Below the pieces are notes generated by a model. It did no database searches. It saw only the letters and a program-made list of their open reading frames with translations, and was not told the DNA's origin. From an uncultured Prevotellaceae bacterium (lineage in GTDB: Bacteria; Bacteroidota; Bacteroidia; Bacteroidales; Bacteroidaceae): 64,000 nucleotides of DNA. Positions 34,674 through 42,961 of this stretch are shown in pieces; within the stretch, counting starts at the first letter, position 1; each line of letters opens with the position of its first letter. The stretch is from the NCBI GenBank assembly GCA_900315095.1, contig OMXS01000006.1, positions 90,803-154,802 of the forward strand, written 5' to 3'. A program made the position numbers and the translations under genes.

Positions 34674-35904
34674 ACTTCTGCCAGGGTGTTCGCCACTCGT
34701 CCCATTTCTCCTCTGTAAGTTTAAATGAGTGCTGTTTGTCTCGCTCGAACATGTCGTTGAGCTCGCGAGTAGTGCAGGGGTCAACGATAACAGCATTCTC
34801 CTCATAGTCGTTTCTCAGACTTCTGGCATCGAGGTTGGCGCTTCCTACGGTACAAACTTGACCGTCTACCATTATTATCTTTGTGTGGTGGAAGCCGTTC
34901 TTATAAATCCACACATGGGCCCCACGCTTCATCAGTTTGTGCATGTTGCGGAAACTGCAGTCGGGTGTCAACGGTATATCGCTGTTGGCGGCTATCATCA
35001 GTTCCACCTTAACACCTCTTTTTATAGCATTCTTCAGCGCTTTGCTGATGCATGGTATAAGAGTGAAGTAGGGGTTGATGAGTTTTATGCTGTCTTTGGC
35101 ATTGTCTATGGCGCTCTTGTAGAACTGTCTCATCACCTTTGGTGACCTCTGAGGCTCACGGTTCACGATGCCCACCATCTTCTTTCCTGCCGTATAAGTG
35201 GTGTCGGGCTTGAGATTGTGGAAATAATCTGGCGTCTTCTGAAATTCGCCACGATAATATTGGGCGCCGCTAATCTGCTCACCTGTCACCTTTTTCCACA
35301 TCCTTACGAATATCTCCTGCAAGTAGTTAACGGCGCTTCCTTCGATGCGACAATGCATGTCGCGCCATTCGCCAACCACTTTTGTTCCTTTTATGTAATA
35401 GTCGGCAACGTTCATTCCACCCGTGTAGGCTATTTTTCCGTCGATAACTACAATCTTACGATGGTCACGTCCGAAGACACCATCGAGCCAGGGGAAGTCT
35501 ATGGGCTTGAACTCGTATATCTGTATGCCTTGAGAACGCCTCTTTTCAAGATGCTTTTTCTTCAGTGGCTGGTTATTGGAGGCATTTCCGAAACCGTCGA
35601 ATAAAGCCCTTACAACCACACCTTCCTTCACTTTGTTTGCAAGTATCTCGAACAGGAGGTCAGCGATGGAGTCGTTTCTGAAGTTGAAATACTCCAAATG
35701 AACTGATTCCTTTGCGTTTCTTATTGCCTGAAACATATCGTCGAACTTCTCCTGTCCGGACATAAGAAGGGTAACGGAATTGTCATTCGTAAACACAATC
35801 CCGCTCTTTCGCAAGTCGTTAACTATGAGAGAGTCGGCACGTTGTGCGCTGCCATAGATACAAAACAGGCAAACGGTCAACAAAGAGAGTAGTCTATACA
35901 TCAT
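34633..35904 (-). CDS. Phospholipase D family protein, cardiolipin synthase-like
   Basis: 423 residues. Signal peptide or anchor MMYRLLSLLTVCLFCIYGSAQ, then two PLD motifs: HRKIVVIDGKIAYTGG and HTKIIMVDGQVCTVGS (HxK(x)4D). This is the layout of bacterial cardiolipin synthases, but the two N-terminal membrane helices are replaced by a signal peptide, so it should be periplasmic. The reaction would be phospholipid transesterification. It abuts kdsD with no gap, so it is co-transcribed with the Kdo genes. Confidence 0.85.
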   Translation of the reverse strand: MMYRLLSLLTVCLFCIYGSAQRADSLIVNDLRKSGIVFTNDNSVTLLMSGQEKFDDMFQAIRNAKESVHLEYFNFRNDSIADLLFEILANKVKEGVVVRALFDGFGNASNNQPLKKKHLEKRRSQGIQIYEFKPIDFPWLDGVFGRDHRKIVVIDGKIAYTGGMNVADYYIKGTKVVGEWRDMHCRIEGSAVNYLQEIFVRMWKKVTGEQISGAQYYRGEFQKTPDYFHNLKPDTTYTAGKKMVGIVNREPQRSPKVMRQFYKSAIDNAKDSIKLINPYFTLIPCISKALKNAIKRGVKVELMIAANSDIPLTPDCSFRNMHKLMKRGAHVWIYKNGFHHTKIIMVDGQVCTVGSANLDARSLRNDYEENAVIVDPCTTRELNDMFERDKQHSFKLTEEKWDEWRTPWQKFKGWFAHLLSPFL

Positions 35905-36879
35905 TTATATCATGCACGAATAATGGTCAACGACGCCCAGCAGGTGCTTCTCTTGGTCGGTTACAAGCACGGTATGAACAAAATTCTTGTGCATTATCTT
36001 TTGTATCTCAGTTATTTTGGTATCTGCGAGAACACACTTTGGCGTGCGTGTCATTATCTCTTCCACGGTGTGGTTGACGAAGTCTGCCTGCCAACGTTCC
36101 ATAGCGCGGCGTATATCGCCGTCGGTTATCAGTCCTATAATCTTCTCGTTCTCGTCAAGCGACACGCCAAGTCCCAACTTTCCCTTGCTCACCAGTATGA
36201 TTGCCTCGCCAAGATGCATCTCTTTGGGGATGACGGGAAGGTCGTTTGTGCGCATTACATCCTTTGCTGTAGTGAGCAGTCGCTTGCCCAGTTCGCCGCC
36301 AGGATGGAACTGTGCGAAGTCCTTTGGCTTGAAGTTGCGCACCTCCATAAGTGCCACGGCCAGCGCGTCGCCCATCACGAGAGCAGCCGTTGTGCTGCTT
36401 GTGGGTGCAAGATTAAGAGGACACGCCTCTTTTTCCACCTTCACTTTAATATGTACTGTGCTGTATTTCGCCAGCAGACTCTTCTCGTTGCCGCTCATTC
36501 CTATTATCGGAATGTGCATGTGAAGCACCATAGGGATGAATCTTAGCAGTTCGTCTGTCTGTCCGGAGTAGCTGATAGCAATCACTACATCCTCGCTTGT
36601 CATCACTCCAAGGTCGCCGTGGAACACGTCAAGAGGATTGATGAAGAACGACGGTGTACCGGTACTTGATAGGGTGGCGGCAATCTTCGCTCCTATATGA
36701 CCGCTCTTTCCTACACCAGTAACAATAACTTTGCCCTTGCAGTTGAGTATCAACTCTACCGCACGGTCAAACTCTGAGTCAATCTGGTTGAGCAGGTTGA
36801 GCACAGCATTACATTCGTCTTTTATGCATTGTGTGGCGTATTGCCTCACCATAGCCATTCTTTCGCTTTGGGTACTCAT
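35905..36879 (-). CDS. kdsD: Arabinose-5-phosphate isomerase (KdsD/KpsF/GutQ)
   Basis: 324 residues. The SIS domain (VTGVGKSGHIGAKIAATLSSTG, SYSGQTDELL, PTSSTTAALVMGDALAVALM) is followed by two CBS repeats from about residue 205. It interconverts ribulose 5-phosphate and arabinose 5-phosphate, the first step to Kdo. It is 6 bases downstream of kdsA. Confidence 0.95.
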   Translation of the reverse strand: MSTQSERMAMVRQYATQCIKDECNAVLNLLNQIDSEFDRAVELILNCKGKVIVTGVGKSGHIGAKIAATLSSTGTPSFFINPLDVFHGDLGVMTSEDVVIAISYSGQTDELLRFIPMVLHMHIPIIGMSGNEKSLLAKYSTVHIKVKVEKEACPLNLAPTSSTTAALVMGDALAVALMEVRNFKPKDFAQFHPGGELGKRLLTTAKDVMRTNDLPVIPKEMHLGEAIILVSKGKLGLGVSLDENEKIIGLITDGDIRRAMERWQADFVNHTVEEIMTRTPKCVLADTKITEIQKIMHKNFVHTVLVTDQEKHLLGVVDHYSCMI

Positions 36880-36885
36880 GTCCTC

Positions 36886-37650
36886 TTAGTCAATTAGTTT
36901 TTTCACTATGCCTTCCAAGTCGTTAAGATAGAGCATGTTAGGTCCGTCTGATAGTCCCTTGTCTGGGTCGGGATGCACCTCAAAGAAATATCCTGTGGCT
37001 CCAAATGCCTTTGCCGCCAGCGCCATGTTGGGAACGAAACGGCGGTCGCCGGAGGTCTTTCCTCCTCCTGCTCCTGGACGCTGGACGCTATGAGTGCAGT
37101 CCATTATGACGGTATCCACGATGTCAAGCATGTCAGGAATGTTGCGGAAGTCAACCACCAGATTGTTATATCCGAACGTGTTGCCTCGTTCTGTCAGCCA
37201 TACTTCCTTTGCACCAGCGTCCTTTGCTTTCTCTACAGGGTAGCGCATGTCCTGACCACTCAGAAACTGTGCTTTCTTTATGTTTATTGTCTTGCCGGTC
37301 TTCGCAGCCGCCACCAGCAGGTCGGTCTGTCGGCAGAGGAAAGCAGGAATCTGCAGCACGTCGCACACTTCACCAGCAGCTTCTGCCTGATGGCTCTCGT
37401 GTATGTCGGTAAGAATGCGAAGACCGTATTTCTCCTTTATGTCTGCCAGCATCTGCAATCCCTTCTCAAGTCCCGGACCTCTGAACGAGCGGATGCTCGT
37501 ACGGTTAGCCTTGTCGAACGAAGACTTGAAAATGATGTCGGTGCCGCACACCTTATTTATATAAATGAGTTTCTGCGCCACTATGTCCAGCAGTTCTTTA
37601 GACTCAATGACACAAGGACCAGCAATGAATATTGGCTTCATGTTAAACAC
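36886..37650 (-). CDS. kdsA: 3-deoxy-8-phosphooctulonate synthase (Kdo-8-P synthase)
   Basis: 254 residues. IAGPCVIES start, KSSFDKANRTS, LTDIHE, QIPAFLCRQTDLL and DCTHSVQ are KdsA hallmarks. It joins arabinose 5-phosphate and phosphoenolpyruvate. It forms an operon with kdsD and the PLD gene. A TAATTTTG -7 box lies at 37667-37674 (minus strand), giving a short leader. Confidence 0.96.
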   Translation of the reverse strand: MFNMKPIFIAGPCVIESKELLDIVAQKLIYINKVCGTDIIFKSSFDKANRTSIRSFRGPGLEKGLQMLADIKEKYGLRILTDIHESHQAEAAGEVCDVLQIPAFLCRQTDLLVAAAKTGKTINIKKAQFLSGQDMRYPVEKAKDAGAKEVWLTERGNTFGYNNLVVDFRNIPDMLDIVDTVIMDCTHSVQRPGAGGGKTSGDRRFVPNMALAAKAFGATGYFFEVHPDPDKGLSDGPNMLYLNDLEGIVKKLID

Positions 37651-37666
37651 TTTTTATTATCACATG

Positions 37667-37674
37667 CAAAATTA
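37667..37674 (-). promoter_or_regulatory. -7 box of kdsA
   Basis: TAATTTTG on the minus strand 16 bases before the kdsA start codon; no clear -33. Confidence 0.5.
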
Positions 37675-37843
37675 GCAGAATTTGTTCAATAATCCCAATT
37701 ATTTTGCCGAAATTGCCGAAAAAGAACAAAAAAAGGGATAAATGTTTGCTCAATTCAAAATAAATATAGAACTTTGCACCCGATTTCAGGAACATATACA
37801 ATTATTATAATTACTTTACAAACTTAAAAGAAAGGGTAAAAAG

Positions 37844-38386
37844 ATGAAAAAGATTGTTATGACATTTGTTGCAGCTGTTATGGCTGTTAGTGCTTCTGCA
37901 CAGGTTTACGTTGGTGGTAACGTAGGTATCGCAAGCTACGACCCGGGTTATGAGGGAAGCAAGAGCGAGACTGTTTACAGCGTTCTCCCTGAGATTGGTT
38001 ACAGCTTCGATTCTGATTGGGCTGCCGGTGTTGCTTTCGGTTGGAGCAAGGGCGCTCTTCGTCAGAACGACCTCACATTTGACAGCGACATGACTCACAC
38101 CTTCGAGGTTAATCCTTACGTTCGTTACACAGCTATCAAGGGTAAGGTTGTTAACGTATTCGTAGATGGTGCATTTGGTTACAAGCACTACAATGACCTG
38201 GGCAACTCTTGGTCACTCGGTCTGAAGCCAGGTGTAGCAGTAAACGTTGACAAGTTCAGCTTCGTTGCACACATTGGTTTCGTTGGTTACGAGAACTTCA
38301 AGCCAGAGGGTGGCGACGCTTCTAGCGTATGGGGCGTTGACTTTGACGGCAACAACATTTCACTCGGAGTTTACTACAACTTCTAA
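37844..38386 (+). CDS. Outer-membrane beta-barrel protein (porin-like, small)
   Basis: 180 residues. Signal peptide MKKIVMTFVAAVMAVSASA. The remainder alternates amphipathic strands (VYVGGNVGIASY, AAGVAFGWSKGA, HTFEVNPYVRYTAI, VVNVFVDGAFGYKHY, SFVAHIGFVGYENF) and ends in YYNF with a terminal Phe, the BAM signal; about eight strands fit an OmpA/OmpX-like barrel. Codon use is strongly biased to GGT, GTT, GCT, AAG and AAC, unlike neighbours, which points to very high expression. It is followed by a strong terminator. Confidence 0.85.
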   Translation: MKKIVMTFVAAVMAVSASAQVYVGGNVGIASYDPGYEGSKSETVYSVLPEIGYSFDSDWAAGVAFGWSKGALRQNDLTFDSDMTHTFEVNPYVRYTAIKGKVVNVFVDGAFGYKHYNDLGNSWSLGLKPGVAVNVDKFSFVAHIGFVGYENFKPEGGDASSVWGVDFDGNNISLGVYYNF

Positions 38387-38422
38387 TTCAAATAGAAACT
38401 AATAAATTCTGAAATCAACGAT

Positions 38423-38457
38423 AAAGGGCTCGGCTATCACGCCGGGCCCTTTCTTTT
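38423..38457 (+). terminator. Strong terminator after the outer-membrane barrel gene
   Basis: Stem AAAGGGCTCGG / CCGGGCCCTTT with an ATCAC-type loop, followed by CTTTT. Confidence 0.85.
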
Positions 38458-38483
38458 GCTAATAGGTCGTGTTCTTGACTACC

Positions 38484-38566
38484 TCAGGAGACACTTCTGA
38501 CCATCTCAGAAGACACTTCTGACCACCTCAGGAAGCATTCCTGACCATCTCAGGAGATACAAGTGA
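38484..38566. repeat. Dyad-repeat array R3, exact 22-base period
   Basis: Four units start at 38484, 38506, 38528 and 38550. Each is a 17-base dyad of the form TCAGNAN-NNN-NTNCTGA, with spacers CCATC, CCACC, CCATC. Unit 2 is TCAGAAG-ACA-CTTCTGA and unit 3 is TCAGGAA-GCA-TTCCTGA, both perfect dyads; unit 1 pairs with one G-U. More distant units may extend to about 38600. Rest of the 38387-38669 gap: no gene. Confidence 0.9.
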
Positions 38567-38669
38567 CAATTCATGACATGACAAGAAGATATCTGACAAC
38601 CATAATGTCAACGATACAGTCGATGGCAGATGGACATTTCTAAATGGTAACTGTCATATAAATTGGAAT

Positions 38670-39179
38670 TTATCTTGTCAGCCTCATGTTAAGCAAATCA
38701 CACAATTCCTGCGGCTTTATGTTGAGACCATCTGCTGGCAAAGATTCCTGAACCCCAGCTAAAAGTTCATTCAACTTCCGAAAGGTGCGACCAGCGCTGC
38801 TTGCATCATTCATCTTCTGAAACTCTACTTCTTTCTTATATTTTATGCCTATCTGCTTAGATGACGACACTTTGATCAGATAGAATTCTTCCACATCTGC
38901 AAAACGGACCTCCTGTTTCTTCATTCCGCTATCCATCGAAACAGATTCGTCTGTTATGATATAATAGGCTTTGTGACTGATTCTTTCTCTCAGTATGAGG
39001 AATAAGACGAAAAGTCCACCTCCGCCAAAGAATAAGATAAAGAATAAGATGCCTGTCCATGCAATGAATGATTGTTCTCCACGCAGAAGCATTAGAATTC
39101 CCATTGCCACAAACACAAAACATGTTGCTATCAAGCCTATGTTTTTCCAAATGGAATGATATATCCTAATCTCTTCCAT
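38670..39179 (-). CDS. STM3941-like small membrane protein
   Basis: 169 residues. Two membrane segments (about 12-30 and 40-62), then a soluble part with a PH-like strand pattern (AYYIITDESVSMDSG, VRFADVEEFYLIKVSSSKQIGIKYK). This matches the STM3941 family, of unknown function. It is next to the MscK-like channel gene (same strand, 78 bases), which may be coincidence. It faces array R3 at its 3' end. Confidence 0.7.
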   Translation of the reverse strand: MEEIRIYHSIWKNIGLIATCFVFVAMGILMLLRGEQSFIAWTGILFFILFFGGGGLFVLFLILRERISHKAYYIITDESVSMDSGMKKQEVRFADVEEFYLIKVSSSKQIGIKYKKEVEFQKMNDASSAGRTFRKLNELLAGVQESLPADGLNIKPQELCDLLNMRLTR

Positions 39180-39257
39180 AAATTCCGATTTATCTGTTTC
39201 GTTAATTGTCTATAAAAGTGCAAAGGTTTCTATATTCACATGCAGAGGGCGACTTAT

Positions 39258-41612
39258 TTACTGATTATCAAGTGGCGTATTCTTTACATGTATATCGCGT
39301 TGTGGGAACGGTATCTCGATGTTGTTCTTGTTCAGGGTGTCGTAGATGCACTCCATGATGTCGCTTACAACATATATCTGCTTCACGGCATCCACCCAGC
39401 AGAGCAACTGGAAATTGACGCTGCTGTCGCCAAACTCGGTGAAGACGGCGCGCACCTTTTTCTTCTTGTCGATGTTGGGATGCTTAAGGTTGACAACAGC
39501 ATCCTCTACCACTCGGCACACTTGTTTTACGTTGGAGCCGTAGGCCACGTTGAAAGGTATCAACGACAGCACATATCCATGATTGCGCGTGAGGTTCTTG
39601 TAGTTCTTTGTGAACAACTGCGAGTTCTGGAATGCGATTACCGAGCCATCGATAGCTTCTATCATGGTGCTCGTGTAACTGATGGAGCTTACCTTGCCCT
39701 TGGTGCCGTCGCACTCTATCCAGTCGCCAATCTTTATGCGTCCCGCCATGAGCGAGATACCGTAGTAGATGTTCTCCAGGATGTCCTTCATGGCGAAACC
39801 GATACCTGTGGACAGACCTCCCGAGATTACTATCAGCCATGTGTTGCTCACCTTCATGATGGCGAGACTAATGAGCAGCCATGTTCCCCAAACTAATACC
39901 TGAAGCACGTTGCGGCCCATCACGCTTCTACTGTCTGCCGTACGCGGGTCTTTCTCTGCGAAGTGCTGACGCAGGAAGGCAAGCGAGATGCGGTTGATGT
40001 AACCGAAGAGGAACCACAGCGAGGCTACGATGATGATATTTAATATGCTTACGCTGATGGAGTCGGTATCGATGAATCGTTTGGTTATTATGCCCATCAC
40101 CACGTCGCTGAGGTTGAACACGTCGGCGGCGTAATAGATGGAGAGGATGATAGAGCCAAGTCCCATAACGGGCAGCAGTACACGATAGACAAAGCGGAAC
40201 AACCATGTCTTGCTAACGGGCTGATCGTAAACATGATGAGATTCGCTGTACTTGTGCATCCACTCACTAATGCAGGTGATGGTGAGAATGCATGTCAACT
40301 GCATTATCCACCAGATGAGCATCTGTACGCTGAGCAGCGTGTAACCCATCCACGAGCATATGACGCTAGCAATGAACACTCCAAGCGAGATGTATGTATA
40401 GGTCATGTCGCTCTTTGGAACTTTCTTGCTGTGGCGGCGAATGAGGAACCATTGCCACAGGGCGCATACAAGCAGTATAGGAGGGAAGATGAGATTCACC
40501 AGGTCGTTCGGAATGAGCACTATTCGGAACGTGATGACGATGAAGCCAATCACTATCAGCGGAGCGTAAATCTTAAAGGCGCTCTTTATTTGATTGCCGT
40601 CGACGCGCAGGAGCAGCGAGATAAGAATCACACCAAGCAGCCATGAGTATTCCACCAACAATCCGCTCGCCATGATGAGGAAGTTCTGGTTTACAGTTGC
40701 CCTAAGCACTCCCAGAATCAAAGCGAATGTGATGGTTGTTGTGGCGAGAATGATGCATGTGCGTTTCTTCAGGAATCCAGCTGAGCGGAATCTCTTTGGA
40801 AGCACATATCTAATGGCGATGATGTTCAGCGCTATGGCAAGCGTGCCGTATATTAATATAAAGAGGAAAAGGAAGGTTATAATCTTAATATCCCATTGCG
40901 AACTGACTCCTTCCAGAGGCGTGTATTTGTCGGTGACGGAGTCTGCCATCTTTGACATCTGGAATTGCATGCTCTTTATGATTGCCCAGTAGGGCTCGCC
41001 TCCGTTCTTGAAGATGTTTGTCTGTATCTCGTTGTAGCGTACGTTAGCATAGTCGTTCAGCGTTTTCAACTGTTCCTCGGCCCGCTCGTAATACTTTATG
41101 TATTCGGTCATTCGCTCCTTGGTCTCGGTGTAGTTGTTTCGTATGTTGACAGCAAGCGTTAGACATACGTCGTGATCCACCTTGGCGCTGTCGTCGAGGC
41201 GTCTGGTGGGCATCTTGCTCAGGCTTGTCACAAGACTGTCGTAGCGAGCAATCTCGATGTTCATCTTGTCTACATACTGACGGAAGGGCAGGGTGGTCTT
41301 CTTGAAGTCCTGATACTGGTCGGTTGCCTCGTGACATGCGTATGTTAGGTCGAAAACATAGTCGGGCTTCTGCGAGTAGAGCATCAGCGCGTTCTGGTTG
41401 CTTCTCGACATTGTTGAGAACAGGTTGTTCAGGATGCGCTTGTTCATCTCCTTCGAAGACTTCATATCCTCCTCCATTTCAAGGTATGTCTTCGTGAGCT
41501 CTTTACGCAATATAGATAGTGTCTTGCCCAAGTCTTCCTCCTTGAGCACAGCGTGCATCGGCAATGCCATCAGCAGCGCGAGCACCAATGTAAGCAGTTT
41601 TGCATGTTTCAT
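39258..41612 (-). CDS. Mechanosensitive ion channel of the MscS/MscK type
   Basis: 784 residues from the ATG at 41612. Signal peptide MKHAKLLTLVLALLMALPMHA, a helical periplasmic part (about 25-210), then about ten membrane segments, and the MscS core near residue 590-780: GGLSTGIGFAMKDILENIYYGISLMAGRIKIGDW and the beta domain VSSISYTSTMIEAIDGSVIAFQNS. It opens on membrane tension after osmotic downshift. The longer start (41840) is rejected because the promoter at 41621-41652 lies inside it and it would overlap the divergent kinase gene. Confidence 0.9.
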   Translation of the reverse strand: MKHAKLLTLVLALLMALPMHAVLKEEDLGKTLSILRKELTKTYLEMEEDMKSSKEMNKRILNNLFSTMSRSNQNALMLYSQKPDYVFDLTYACHEATDQYQDFKKTTLPFRQYVDKMNIEIARYDSLVTSLSKMPTRRLDDSAKVDHDVCLTLAVNIRNNYTETKERMTEYIKYYERAEEQLKTLNDYANVRYNEIQTNIFKNGGEPYWAIIKSMQFQMSKMADSVTDKYTPLEGVSSQWDIKIITFLFLFILIYGTLAIALNIIAIRYVLPKRFRSAGFLKKRTCIILATTTITFALILGVLRATVNQNFLIMASGLLVEYSWLLGVILISLLLRVDGNQIKSAFKIYAPLIVIGFIVITFRIVLIPNDLVNLIFPPILLVCALWQWFLIRRHSKKVPKSDMTYTYISLGVFIASVICSWMGYTLLSVQMLIWWIMQLTCILTITCISEWMHKYSESHHVYDQPVSKTWLFRFVYRVLLPVMGLGSIILSIYYAADVFNLSDVVMGIITKRFIDTDSISVSILNIIIVASLWFLFGYINRISLAFLRQHFAEKDPRTADSRSVMGRNVLQVLVWGTWLLISLAIMKVSNTWLIVISGGLSTGIGFAMKDILENIYYGISLMAGRIKIGDWIECDGTKGKVSSISYTSTMIEAIDGSVIAFQNSQLFTKNYKNLTRNHGYVLSLIPFNVAYGSNVKQVCRVVEDAVVNLKHPNIDKKKKVRAVFTEFGDSSVNFQLLCWVDAVKQIYVVSDIMECIYDTLNKNNIEIPFPQRDIHVKNTPLDNQ

Positions 41613-41620
41613 CACGACCG

Positions 41621-41652
41621 CAAAGATAACAATTATCCATGCTTTTACCAAA
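41621..41652 (-). promoter_or_regulatory. Promoter of the channel gene with almost no leader
   Basis: Minus strand TTTG (41649-41652), 20 bases, TATCTTTG (41621-41628); start codon 8 bases after the box. Confidence 0.75.
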
Positions 41653-41711
41653 TCTTTTCCCTCAAATTCAACTTTTTTCAGTCGTTGTGCCATTAAAACA
41701 AATCTTTTAAC

Positions 41712-41719
41712 TACTTTTG
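41712..41719 (+). promoter_or_regulatory. -7 box of the kinase gene with almost no leader
   Basis: TACTTTTG with the ATG at 41725, only 5 bases between. The -33 (GTTGTG near 41684) is weak. Confidence 0.6.
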
Positions 41720-41724
41720 CAACC

Positions 41725-42552
41725 ATGAAACTAATAGCAGATAGCGGAAGTACAAAGACATCATGGGCTGTTGTCGATGATAAGGAAACAAAGATGATAA
41801 GCACGGCAGGCATAAACCCTGCGGTACAGTCGGAAGACACGATAATGTGTACACTTCACGAAATGGTTTCTCTATTGACTGATGGTCCGCGTGAGATTTA
41901 TTTCTATGGCGCAGGGTGCCGTGGAAAGGCATCGTTGCTTATGGAACAATGTCTTAGACAGGCGTTCCCTGATGCGGATACTGTCTGCGTGGAGAGCGAC
42001 CTTCTGGGTGCTGCTCGTGCGTTGTTCGGTGGCGAAGAGGGCATTGCATGCATACTCGGGACAGGCAGCAATTCGTGTCTTTACGATGGTAACGTCATTA
42101 TGGCGAATGTTCCTCCGTTGGGATATATTCTTGGTGACGAGGGTAGCGGGGCAGCATTGGGCAAGATGTTCTTTAACGCTTTATTCAAGGGAGATTTGCC
42201 AGAGGAGTTGAAGAATATGTATCTCGAAGAGACACATCAGACATACGATGATGTAATCCGTCGTGTCTATCGTGAGCAGAATGCAAACCGTTATCTTGCT
42301 TCCACTTCTATGTTCATTGCAAACCACTTAGATGTTAAGCAGTTAGTGGATATTGTTGACCAAAACTTCGAGCAGTTTTTCGTGAAAAATGTGCGCAAGT
42401 ACGGACGTCCAGATTTGCCTGTTACAGCTGTAGGCAGCATTGCCTTTGCCTATAGTGATATATTTAATAAGGTGGCATCGCGTCATGGATATCAGGTTAC
42501 AAGAGTCATCAAAGAGCCAATAGATGCACTTGTTGGATATCATGCCAATTGA
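41725..42552 (+). CDS. BadF/BadG-type ATPase, N-acetylglucosamine kinase-like
   Basis: 275 residues. The actin-like ATPase motifs are LIADSGSTKTSWAVV (phosphate 1), GTGSNSCLYDG (phosphate 2) and GDEGSGAALG. This matches the BadF family as seen in Bacteroidales, where members are similar to eukaryotic GlcNAc kinase. It probably phosphorylates an amino sugar. The long upstream ORF (from 41398) is antisense to the channel gene and not used: the promoter lies directly before 41725. A link with the hexosaminidase and deacetylase at the left end is possible but they are far apart. Confidence 0.85.
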   Translation: MKLIADSGSTKTSWAVVDDKETKMISTAGINPAVQSEDTIMCTLHEMVSLLTDGPREIYFYGAGCRGKASLLMEQCLRQAFPDADTVCVESDLLGAARALFGGEEGIACILGTGSNSCLYDGNVIMANVPPLGYILGDEGSGAALGKMFFNALFKGDLPEELKNMYLEETHQTYDDVIRRVYREQNANRYLASTSMFIANHLDVKQLVDIVDQNFEQFFVKNVRKYGRPDLPVTAVGSIAFAYSDIFNKVASRHGYQVTRVIKEPIDALVGYHAN

Positions 42553-42615
42553 TGTTGATTAGGGTGATATGTGAAAGTGGAAAATAAAGAATAATTAAAA
42601 AAATATCGTGGAAAA

Positions 42616-42647
42616 TTTGGAGTTATGGAAAAATAACACTACCTTTG
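42616..42647 (+). promoter_or_regulatory. Promoter of the tRNA pair
   Basis: TTTG (42616-42619), 20 bases, TACCTTTG (42640-42647), about 50 bases upstream of tRNA-Ser. Confidence 0.75.
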
Positions 42648-42695
42648 CACTCGCAATTGAGAAATCAGTTGCTGGCAAATCAAAAACAAGCCCGA

Positions 42696-42782
42696 GGAAG
42701 GATGGGTGAGTGGCTGAAACCAGCAGTTTGCTAAACTGCCGTACGGGTTCCCGTACCGGGGGTTCGAATCCCCCTCCTTCCG
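42696..42782 (+). tRNA. tRNA-Ser (anticodon GCT)
   Basis: 87 bases. Acceptor GGAAGGA / TCCTTCC, anticodon stem-loop CAGTTTGCTAAACTG (anticodon GCT), long variable arm GTACGGGTTCCCGTAC typical of class II tRNAs, and T arm GGGGGTTCGAATCCCCC. No CCA is encoded: the bases after the discriminator G are CTG. It reads AGC and AGT. Confidence 0.97.
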
Positions 42783-42805
42783 CTGGGGATTTGACTGACA
42801 GAGAT

Positions 42806-42880
42806 GGTGGATTCATCTAATGGTTAGGATACAAGATTCTCAATCTTGGCATAGGGGTTCGATTCCCCTATCCACTACCA
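42806..42880 (+). tRNA. tRNA-Glu (anticodon CTC)
   Basis: 75 bases including encoded CCA (42878-42880). Acceptor GGTGGAT / ATCCACT gives a G1-U72 pair; D arm CATCTAATGGTTAGGATA is typical of tRNA-Glu; anticodon arm CAAGATTCTCAATCTTG (anticodon CTC); T arm AGGGGTTCGATTCCCCT. It reads GAG. It lies 23 bases after tRNA-Ser and shares its promoter. Confidence 0.95.
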
Positions 42881-42882
42881 AA

Positions 42883-42920
42883 AATGCCTCGTAAATCATA
42901 TGATTTGCGAGGCATTGTTT
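42883..42920 (+). terminator. Terminator after the tRNA pair
   Basis: Stem AATGCCTCG / CGAGGCATT, with an inner AAATCATATGATTT palindrome, then GTTTTG. Confidence 0.8.
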
Positions 42921-42924
42921 TGTT

Positions 42925-42955
42925 AAAGAGGTGTACCAATACAGCACACCTCTTT
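42925..42955 (-). terminator. Terminator of the fbp transcript
   Basis: Stem AAAGAGGTGT / ACACCTCTTT located 6 bases after the fbp stop codon (minus strand); may work in both directions. Confidence 0.75.
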
Positions 42956-42961
42956 CATTAT

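Noticed and set aside
38475-38600. CRISPR array
   Set aside because: The 22-base period has only 5-base, nearly constant spacers and no cas genes are near.
41398-41724. N-terminal extension of the kinase ORF
   Set aside because: It is antisense to the channel gene and the kinase promoter lies directly before 41725.
41613-41840. N-terminal extension of the channel ORF
   Set aside because: The promoter and signal peptide both support the ATG at 41612.
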